Position numbers and translations under genes: made by a program. The notes under the pieces were generated by a model. It was given only the letters and a program-made list of their open reading frames with translations, was not told the DNA's origin and did no database searches. A stretch of 5,115 bases of DNA, from positions 1 through 5,115 of the forward strand of contig JBOHHM010000033.1 of assembly GCA_050725495.1 (NCBI GenBank). Direction: 5' to 3'. Within the stretch, counting starts at the first letter, position 1, and each line of letters begins with the position of its first letter. This document shows, piece by piece, positions 1 through 4,840 of this stretch. Origin of the DNA: JBOHHM01 sp050725495 (GTDB lineage Bacteria; Pseudomonadota; Gammaproteobacteria; Burkholderiales; Burkholderiaceae_C).

Positions 1-27
1 GTCTACGCCCGTGCTTTTTCTTCAAAC

Positions 28-84
28 TATCAAAACCATAGCTTCCAGCGCTTGATAGGCAAGCGCTGGAGGCCATTTTTATCA
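28..84. repeat. Probable member of a dispersed Comamonadaceae palindromic intergenic element
   Basis: The hairpin core with CGCTTG and CAAGCG arms, flanked by ATCAAAA-type bases on the left and GGC plus a T-run on the right, resembles an element I recall seeing many times between genes in Comamonadaceae genomes. The symmetry is visible here. The statement that it is repeated elsewhere comes from memory, because only one copy lies in this window. Confidence 0.5.
41..80. terminator. Strong hairpin terminator, likely bidirectional, after the operon
   Basis: The arms TCCAGCGCTTG (44-54) and CAAGCGCTGGA (60-70) pair perfectly around a 5-base loop. The stem can be extended to 41-73 with one G:T wobble. 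On the plus strand it is followed by TTTTT (76-80), a classic intrinsic terminator for a gene arriving from the left. On the minus strand it lies about 10 bases after the acyl-CoA dehydrogenase stop codon and is followed by a weaker T-rich stretch (TTTT within 38-31), so it probably also ends the operon. Confidence 0.85.
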
Positions 85-1248
85 ATAAGACTTGGGCAGG
101 CCCAGCTTGCGCTCCGCGATGTTCGAAAGGATGAGCTGCGGCGTGACGGGCGCGATATAGCCGATCCAGGCTTCGCGCATGAAGCGCTCCACGTGGTATT
201 CCTTCGCGTAGCCAAAGCCGCCGTGCGTGAGGATCGAGGTCTGGCAGGCGTTCATGCACGCCTCAGACGCCAGCAGCTTCGCCGCGTTGGCTTCGGAGCC
301 GCAGGACTCACCCTTATCGTACAGGCTGGCCGCAGCGAAGATCATGTGGTTGGCCGCCTCCAGCTCGGCCCAACTGCGCGCCAGCGGATGCTGCACGCCC
401 TGGTTCTTGCCGATGGGGCGGCCGAACACGATGCGCTCCTTGGCGTATTGCGTGGCCAGCTTGAGCACGGCACGACCGATGCCGACCTGCTCGACGGCAA
501 CCAGCACGCGCTCGGCGTTCATACCGTGGAAGATGTAGGACAAGCCCTTGCCCTCCTCGCCGATCAGCGAGTCCTTCGACACCGGCAGGTTGTCGATGAA
601 CATCTCGTTGGTGTCCACCGCCGCACGGCCCAGCTTGTCGATCTCCCGAATGTCGACATATTTGCGGTCGAGCTTGGTGTAGAACAGGCTCAACCCCTCG
701 CTGTGCTTCTTGACCTCCTCGATCGGCGTGGTGCGCGCGAGGATCAGCATGTGGTCGGCGACCTGCGCGGTCGAGATGAAGACCTTCTTACCCGAGATGA
801 GGTAGTCGCCATTGGGCTGTTTCTTGGCCGTCACCTTGAGCTTGGTGGTGTCCAGGCCCGTGTCGGGTTCGGTGACCGCGAAGCACGCCTTGTTCTCGCC
901 GCGGGCGAAGGGCGGCAGCCAGCGCTTCTTCTGCTCTTCTGTGCCGAAATGCACCACCGGCTGCAGGCCAAAGATGTTCATGTGGATGGTGGACGCCGCC
1001 GCCTGGCCGCCGCACTCTGCCACAGTGCGCATGAACAGCGCCGCCTCCGTCACGCCCAGGTTCGCGCCGCCCACGTCCTCGGGCATGCAGATGCCCAGCC
1101 AGCCGCCGCTGGCGACGGCGGCGAAGAACTCGTGCGGAAACTCATGTTTCTTGTCCTTGTTGCGCCAGTATTCGAGCGGGAAGTCCTTGCAGATCTGCTC
1201 CGCAGCATCAACGATCGCCTGCTGGTCGGCGCTGAGTTGGTAGTCCAT
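82..1248 (-). CDS. Acyl-CoA dehydrogenase (FAD-dependent), IVD/LCAD-like catalytic arrangement
   Basis: This 388-residue protein has the usual length and domain order of the acyl-CoA dehydrogenase family, a cytosolic FAD enzyme that makes the 2,3-double bond of an acyl-CoA. The N-terminal helical domain spans about residues 5-117. The flavin/substrate beta-domain spans about 118-225, with the TEPDTG stretch at 126-131. The C-terminal helical domain carries the FAD-binding stretch RIVFGRPIGKNQ (272-283) and HGGFGY (342-347). The loop that usually holds the catalytic Glu (YEGT) reads APVT (366-369), so Glu is replaced by Pro367. Glu246 in AERVLVA (245-251) sits where isovaleryl-CoA and long-chain dehydrogenases keep their base, and is the likely substitute. 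The ATG start has AGGAG seven bases upstream, and that site overlaps the end of the MaoC gene. It is the last gene of the operon. The substrate cannot be read from the sequence; a branched or dicarboxylic acyl-CoA would suit the neighbours. Confidence 0.95.
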   Translation of the reverse strand: MDYQLSADQQAIVDAAEQICKDFPLEYWRNKDKKHEFPHEFFAAVASGGWLGICMPEDVGGANLGVTEAALFMRTVAECGGQAAASTIHMNIFGLQPVVHFGTEEQKKRWLPPFARGENKACFAVTEPDTGLDTTKLKVTAKKQPNGDYLISGKKVFISTAQVADHMLILARTTPIEEVKKHSEGLSLFYTKLDRKYVDIREIDKLGRAAVDTNEMFIDNLPVSKDSLIGEEGKGLSYIFHGMNAERVLVAVEQVGIGRAVLKLATQYAKERIVFGRPIGKNQGVQHPLARSWAELEAANHMIFAAASLYDKGESCGSEANAAKLLASEACMNACQTSILTHGGFGYAKEYHVERFMREAWIGYIAPVTPQLILSNIAERKLGLPKSY

Positions 1249-1259
1249 GGCTGGTCTCC

Positions 1260-1721
1260 TTATGCCTTGTCAGCGGGCTTGAGCATCATGAGGCCCGTGC
1301 GCACGGCGGTGCAGACGATCTCGTCGCGCTGGTTCTTGGCCACGTGCTTGAAGGTGACGATGCCCGAGTCCTTGCGGCTCTTGGAGATGCGGGTCTCCAG
1401 GATCTCAGTCTCGACGCGGATGGTGTCGCCGTGGAAGGTGGGCTTGGGGAAGGCGATTTCGCCAAATCCCAGGTTGCCCAGCGTGGTGCCCAGCGTGGTT
1501 TCGTACACCGTGATGCCGGCCACCAGCGCCAGCAGGAACATGCTGTTGACCAGGCGCTGGCCGTAGAAGGTGTTCTTGCTGTACTCGGCGTCGATGTGCA
1601 GCGGTGCGCAGTTGTACGTCATGGCCGAGAACAGCACGTTGTCGGTCTCGGTCACGGTGCGGCGGATGGCGTGGTCGATCACCATTCCGGGCTTGAATTC
1701 TTCAAAATAGAGGCCTGCCAT
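1260..1721 (-). CDS. MaoC-family single hot-dog enoyl-CoA hydratase-like protein
   Basis: This 153-residue protein matches a single MaoC-like hot-dog domain across its full length. The family adds water to, or removes it from, CoA thioesters. Landmarks are the opening GLYFEEFKPG (3-12), TVTETDNVLF (22-31), the active-site segment NCAPLHID (37-44), LVNSMFLLALVAG (57-69), TTLGTTLGNLG (75-85) and FHGDTIRVET (96-105). The last two segments are typical of the mesaconyl-CoA hydratase/MaoC subgroup. Classical R-hydratases have Asp five residues before the catalytic His; here that position is Asn37 before His42, and the usual HG of the AHGM segment reads NS (59-60). The ATG at 1721 has AGGAG eight bases upstream. 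The stop lies 11 bases before the dehydrogenase start, and the CitE-like gene ends 24 bases upstream, so the three are co-transcribed. It probably hydrates the enoyl-CoA made by the dehydrogenase. A role in the dehydrating direction is also possible. Confidence 0.92.
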   Translation of the reverse strand: MAGLYFEEFKPGMVIDHAIRRTVTETDNVLFSAMTYNCAPLHIDAEYSKNTFYGQRLVNSMFLLALVAGITVYETTLGTTLGNLGFGEIAFPKPTFHGDTIRVETEILETRISKSRKDSGIVTFKHVAKNQRDEIVCTAVRTGLMMLKPADKA

Positions 1722-1745
1722 TGGGATATCTCCTGGGTGGTGTGA

Positions 1746-2633
1746 TCAGTTGTTGAACGATTGGGCGAGGTCGATGATTTCGCGCGCGGTCTTGACGTGG
1801 GCGATGTCGATGTGCTCGCCGTCGTAGATGCACGAGGCGCGGCCTTCGACCTGGGCCTTGTCCAGCGCGTCGATCATTCCCTGGTAGAAGGCCACTTCCT
1901 CTTCGGTGGGGCTGTAGGTCTGGTTGACGATCTCGACGTTGGAGGGATGCAGCACCAGTTCACCGCTCATGCCCAGCTGGCGGTCGTTGGCGGATGACAC
2001 CTTCAGCCCTTCGAGGTCATGCACCTGCTGCCACACGCCGCCGATCGGCAACTTGCCGGCGGCGCGCGCGGCCATCACGATGCGCGACTTCAGGTACTGG
2101 GTTTCGCGGCCATCGAGCGACCAGACGGTCTTGAGCGCGCGGGCCACATCGGCGTTCTTGGCCGTGGCGCCCACGATGGCGGGCACGCGCTCGTGCTGGG
2201 CGATCTCGTAAGCCAGCTGCAGCGAGCGGGCGGTCTCCAGCAGCGGAATCACCCTGGTGTGACCCACCGGAACGCCGGCGCGGTACTCGGCCTCGGCCAG
2301 CATGGACGAGACGGTGTGGATGTCCTCGGGGCCGCAGGGCTTGGAGATCACGATGCCCTCGACCACCGGGTTGACGATGGCCAGGATGTCATCGAAATCG
2401 TACAGATGCGCGCTGCGGTTGATGCGCACCCAGATGCGCTGCTTCTGCTCGGCCAGCCAGGCCAGCTTGGACTTGACGATCTCGCGGGCTTCGGCCTTCT
2501 GGGCTGGAGGAACGCTGTCCTCCAGATCCAGGATCAGGGCGTCAGCCTTGGAGTTGATCGATTTTTCGATCCAGGTCGGCTTGTTGCCTGGAACAAAGAG
2601 AAAAGAGCGTATGGGTTTCATCTGCGTCGTCAT
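1746..2633 (-). CDS. HpcH/HpaI-type CoA-ester lyase (CitE-like beta-subunit family)
   Basis: The protein has 295 residues from the ATG at 2633. It belongs to the CitE/HpcH TIM-barrel family, Mg-dependent lyases that split malyl-, beta-methylmalyl-, citramalyl- or citryl-CoA type esters. Numbered from this ATG, the motifs are RSFLFVPG (9-16), the conserved LILDLEDSV (33-41), WVRIN (68-72), the metal-binding Glu133 in LLETARS (131-137), Asp162 in the VGATAKNADVARA stretch, IGGVWQQVHDLEGL (197-210) and LHPSNV (228-233). Asp162 lies somewhat further from the Glu than in CitE, and HPSN replaces the common HPSQ. An upstream GTG (2639) overlaps the only good ribosome binding site (GAGG, 2639-2642), so the ATG five bases after it is preferred; the ATG at 2621 is also possible. 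It is the first gene of the operon, and the candidate operator lies just upstream. It probably cleaves the hydroxyacyl-CoA made by the MaoC protein. The products are not determinable from sequence. Confidence 0.92.
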   Translation of the reverse strand: MTTQMKPIRSFLFVPGNKPTWIEKSINSKADALILDLEDSVPPAQKAEAREIVKSKLAWLAEQKQRIWVRINRSAHLYDFDDILAIVNPVVEGIVISKPCGPEDIHTVSSMLAEAEYRAGVPVGHTRVIPLLETARSLQLAYEIAQHERVPAIVGATAKNADVARALKTVWSLDGRETQYLKSRIVMAARAAGKLPIGGVWQQVHDLEGLKVSSANDRQLGMSGELVLHPSNVEIVNQTYSPTEEEVAFYQGMIDALDKAQVEGRASCIYDGEHIDIAHVKTAREIIDLAQSFNN

Positions 2634-2638
2634 GACCA

Positions 2639-2642
2639 CCTC
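2639..2642 (-). promoter_or_regulatory. Ribosome binding site that fixes the start of the lyase gene
   Basis: On the minus strand GAGG is followed by five bases and then ATG at 2633. The longer reading starts at a GTG inside this site (2639), which makes that start unlikely. Confidence 0.6.
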
Positions 2643-2666
2643 GGCCTATTGGTTGGTTTGTCTTTC

Positions 2667-2711
2667 AATCGTCAAGCATTTACCTAACAACTGGTAGTTA
2701 GTTTGACGATT
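2667..2711. promoter_or_regulatory. Nested dyad, candidate TetR-family operator
   Basis: The inner dyad at 2684-2701 reads CTAACAACTGGTAGTTAG, with perfect outer arms CTAAC and GTTAG and 14 of 18 symmetric positions. This is a typical size and form for a TetR-family site. Outside it, AATCGTCAA (2667-2675) and TTGACGATT (2703-2711) form a second perfect 9-base inverted repeat. The pair lies in the AT-rich patch 35-80 bases upstream of the lyase start. A TetR gene is the next gene upstream, which makes it the natural ligand by inference. The half-site TGTTAGG also occurs once in the leader of the TetR gene itself (minus strand, near 3716-3722). Confidence 0.55.
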
Positions 2712-2797
2712 AAACAAAATATCCGCAATTAGGGTTTACACCTAGTCAAGGACAGCTAACGACGCTGCCGAGAGGTCGGGCAGATTTCGGCAAGAAA

Positions 2798-2830
2798 AAG
2801 GAGGAATCGCCCATGCATGCACTTACGTGA
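2798..2830 (+). promoter_or_regulatory. Orphan strong Shine-Dalgarno with a five-codon reading frame
   Basis: AAGGAGG (2798-2804) is followed by eight bases and then ATG at 2813, an ideal initiation site. The frame is only ATG CAT GCA CTT ACG TGA (MHALT and stop). It faces away from the operon. It could be the start of a lost divergent gene, a tiny leader peptide, or chance. Reading past the stop in the next frame gives RDLRGGRHIGERPQHA before another stop, which I cannot identify. Confidence 0.35.
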
Positions 2831-3062
2831 CCTGCGCGGTGGCCGTCACATAGGGGAGCGGCCTCAGCACGCGTGAGCAGCGTCCTTCACCATGCGAGAG
2901 CGCTCAAGCCCCGACGCGGCGAAGCATGACGGAAATGCGTGCCTTTTGCTCCCAGAGCGCTACAACCGTCGACGACGGCATCACGGGAGAAGCAAGCAAG
3001 ACATCCCCATGCGCAAAAGGAAGGTGGCAGACTCATCGGCAGCCAGCCGCCGGGCACGAAAC

Positions 3063-3677
3063 CTACTTGGCGGGCGGACTCACGCCTTCGAAGAACATGT
3101 CGCAGAACTGCTCCGCGACCTTCTCCAGCGACCCCTTGCGGGGATTGAACCAAGACTGGATGGAATTGATGCTGCCGAGGATGAAAATCCGTGCGAGGTG
3201 GATATCAACATCGCTGCGCAGCTTGCCATCGGATTGCAGATCCTCCAACAGACCGTTCCAGAGTTTCTGATGGCGTTCGCGCCGCTTGATCTGCCGCTCA
3301 CGCACCTTGTCTGGCAGTTGCCCCAGCAGCCTGGTGTTGGCAAGGGCAAAGTCGCCATGCTTGACCAGACCGACCATCTGCCCCAGCACGGCAGCCCGAA
3401 AGCGTTGCTCCGCGGTGGCACTGGAGCCCAGTGCGTCAAGCCGCTCATTCAAGTGATGAACGATCCGGTCAGCGCCCTGCTCCATCACTTCATCGACCAG
3501 ATCTTCCTTCGAAGGGAAGTGGTAGTAGATGCTGGCCGCTTCGATCCCCGCCTGCTCGGCGATGTTGCGCATCGTGGTAGCGGAATAGCCCTGCACGCCA
3601 AAAGTGCGGGCAGCAAGCTTGAGAAGATTCTCGCGGGTTTCGCTGGTGCTTGTTGAGCTCATCTGCCGTCTTGCCAT
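3063..3677 (-). CDS. TetR/AcrR-family transcriptional regulator
   Basis: This 204-residue protein has the standard TetR length. The N-terminal DNA-binding domain spans about residues 12-60, with LLKLAARTFGVQGYSATTM leading into the helix-turn-helix and the signature IYYHFPSKEDL (51-61). The rest is a helical ligand-binding and dimerisation domain, including LARIFILGSINSIQSWFNP, which resembles regulators of acyl-CoA and sterol or aromatic catabolism. Such proteins usually repress and are released by a small ligand, often an acyl-CoA. The gene lies upstream of the lyase-hydratase-dehydrogenase operon in the same direction, about 430 bases away, and a dyad operator candidate lies in front of the operon; control of that operon is inferred. 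Start choice is uncertain: neither the ATG at 3677 nor the one at 3662 has a clear ribosome binding site, and the longer form is given. Confidence 0.93.
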   Translation of the reverse strand: MARRQMSSTSTSETRENLLKLAARTFGVQGYSATTMRNIAEQAGIEAASIYYHFPSKEDLVDEVMEQGADRIVHHLNERLDALGSSATAEQRFRAAVLGQMVGLVKHGDFALANTRLLGQLPDKVRERQIKRRERHQKLWNGLLEDLQSDGKLRSDVDIHLARIFILGSINSIQSWFNPRKGSLEKVAEQFCDMFFEGVSPPAK

Positions 3678-3763
3678 TTTTGCTGCGTTCGAGTCCGTAG
3701 TGATGCAGCAATCCTAACAGGTCGATGGGACCTCGCCGATGCACTGTGCCCCGAAACGCGTGG
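3678..3763. other. Leader region of the TetR gene, no gene seen
   Basis: A short spacer between the transposase remnant and the TetR start. On the minus strand it contains GACCTGTTAGGATTG (3724-3710), which shares TGTTAGG with the dyad before the operon and may be part of an autoregulatory site. No convincing -35/-10 pair is visible. Confidence 0.35.
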
Positions 3764-3883
3764 TCAATAATGCGTTGGCCCCCAACGAGGACGCTTGATG
3801 TTCACCCGGACCACTGGGGTCTGGCCCTTGGGCGCGTAGCTGCGGCCGCGCACGTCATCGCTGCGCAGCCCGGTCTCGTCGCC
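3764..3883 (-). mobile_element. Remnant of an IS630-family transposase
   Basis: The minus-strand frame from 3883 to about 3791 reads GDETGLRSDDVRGRSYAPKG, followed by QTPVVRVNIKR. This is the conserved catalytic-core segment of IS630-family transposases, which usually read WGDETGLRxDxVRGRSYAPKGxTPVVRVNxKR, with the first catalytic Asp in GDET. Homology stops abruptly after the KR: the frame continues PRWGPTHY and ends at 3764. Upstream of GDET the sequence (about 3884-3963) is not recognisable. Only about 30 of some 340 transposase residues remain, so it is dead. It lies between the TetR gene and the end of the SDR gene and probably marks an old rearrangement junction. Confidence 0.75.
3773..3787. 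repeat. Small perfect hairpin at the end of the transposase homology
   Basis: CGTTGG (3773-3778) and CCAACG (3782-3787) pair around a CCC loop. It sits at the point where IS630 similarity stops (about 3788-3791). It could be a fragment of a terminal repeat, a weak terminator for the SDR gene, or chance. Confidence 0.3.
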
Positions 3884-3963
3884 CACCTTGCGCCCACCGG
3901 GCGCGTCTTGCAGCGCCTTGGCTCCGGCTGCCTCGTGGCGCTTGCAGCGGCGGCCGGATGCGC

Positions 3964-4763
3964 TCAGTGGATCGTCAGACCGCCCGTCGGACTGAGCGCC
4001 GCGCCAGTGAGATAGGCAGCGTCGTCGGAGGCCAGGAAAGCCACCACGGCACCGATGTCCTGCGGCGCAGCGATGCCCAACGGGGCCCGGGCGACGATCT
4101 TCTCGTACTGCTTGCGGTGGTGATCGGAAACCCCGCCCTGCGTCTCGAAGGCCGCCGTCCAGGACGGGCTGTCGCGTACCACCGTGACGCACACGCAGTT
4201 CACCCGGATCCTGTCCCGGGCGAGTTCCTTCGACAGCACCTTGCTCGCCATGACCAGCCCGCCGGAGAAGGTGGCGATCGCCGTCTGGCCCGGCGTCGGC
4301 GTTCTGCCCCCTTCGGAGGTCACGAAGACGACGCTGCCGCCGCCGCGCTTTCTCATTTCGGGCACGGCCGCCTGCACCACCAGGAGCTTGCCGGCCACGG
4401 CCTGCGCCACGAAGTTCGTCACGCGCATGAGGTCGATGTCAGGGAACAGCCTCGCACCTCGGGCTGCCGGGCCTCTTCGTCGCTGCCGCCGGCGTTCGGC
4501 ACCACGATGTCGACGCTCCCGAAACAGCGAACCGCCTCGGCCACCACCGCTTGCATGTCGCTCTTGGAACGCACGTCGCCAGGGGCAAAGCCCCCCTCGC
4601 CGCCCAGGCGCCGGATCTCATCCAGCACGGCCTGGGCCTTGTCCTCGTTCCTGCCGTTGATGACGACACACGCACCGCGCGCGGCGAGCTGCAGCGCCAC
4701 ACCTTTGCCTATGCCGCCCGTGCCACCAGTCACGATGGCCACCTTGCCTTGGAGATTGCTCAT
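3964..4763 (-). pseudogene. Short-chain dehydrogenase/reductase, broken by a single frameshift
   Basis: Two overlapping frames together make one SDR of about 266 residues, the normal family size. The first part (4763-4419) has the Rossmann fold start GKVAIVTGGTGGIGKG with the TGxxxGIG cofactor motif, and PNAGG for the NAG motif. The second part (from about 4450 to 3964) has VVFVTSEGGRTPTPG with the usual Ser, RIRVNCV, and the C-terminal end FLASDDAAYLTGAAL. Adding one G (one C on the plus strand) in the short run near 4449-4451 restores continuous reading as PEVRGLFPDIDLMRV, so one lost base explains the break. The second part reads IATFSGG (4278-4258) where active SDRs have YxxxK, so even the restored protein lacks the classical Tyr and Lys; I recall a subfamily with this feature. 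The start is the ATG at 4763, with a weak GAAGGG site upstream. It could follow the decarboxylase-like gene in one transcript. Real mutation and sequencing error cannot be told apart here. Confidence 0.85.
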
Positions 4764-4840
4764 GGCTAAAGCCCTTCACTGTTTGATCGAACTGGCTGAA
4801 TCCAGATATGGCTAGTTTCCTGCTTGGCAGGTCAAGGCCA

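Larger units (their letters stand above)
2640..3062. other. Intergenic region between the TetR gene and the operon
   Basis: About 420 bases with no convincing gene. The part from 2650 to 2745 is clearly AT-richer than its surroundings and holds the dyad operator candidate. On the minus strand TTGACT (2749-2744) could be a -35 box, but I see no good -10 at 16-18 bases. The plus strand carries a strong orphan ribosome binding site (2798-2804). From about 2830 to 3060 the base composition is coding-like, but all readings there are either short or continue antisense into the TetR gene. I find no clear hairpin terminator after the TetR stop, so read-through into the operon is possible. Confidence 0.6.

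Noticed and set aside
52..1566. A 504-codon open frame on the plus strand
   Set aside because: It is antisense to the acyl-CoA dehydrogenase and MaoC genes. It has repetitive Leu/Val/Arg/Asp/Gly-rich composition without any family motif, as expected for a shadow frame of GC-rich genes.
2019..2687. A 222-codon open frame on the plus strand
   Set aside because: It is antisense to the lyase gene, lacks a ribosome binding site and shows no recognisable motif.
2744..2749. TTGACT on the minus strand as a promoter -35 box for the operon
   Set aside because: There is no acceptable -10 hexamer at 16-18 bases. The nearest AT-rich choice (GATATT) is 20 bases away, so it was not listed as a promoter.
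2887..3153. An 88-codon minus-strand frame after the TetR gene
   Set aside because: It overlaps the TetR end in another frame, has no ribosome binding site that I can see and resembles no known protein.
2892..3656. A 254-codon open frame on the plus strand
   Set aside because: It lies mostly antisense to the TetR gene, whose own protein is convincing over its full length. The part outside that gene has no motif.
4819..4831. CCTGC-TTG-GCAGG inverted repeat between the decarboxylase-like and SDR genes
   Set aside because: The stem has only five base pairs and no T-run follows, so it is too weak to call a terminator or operator.
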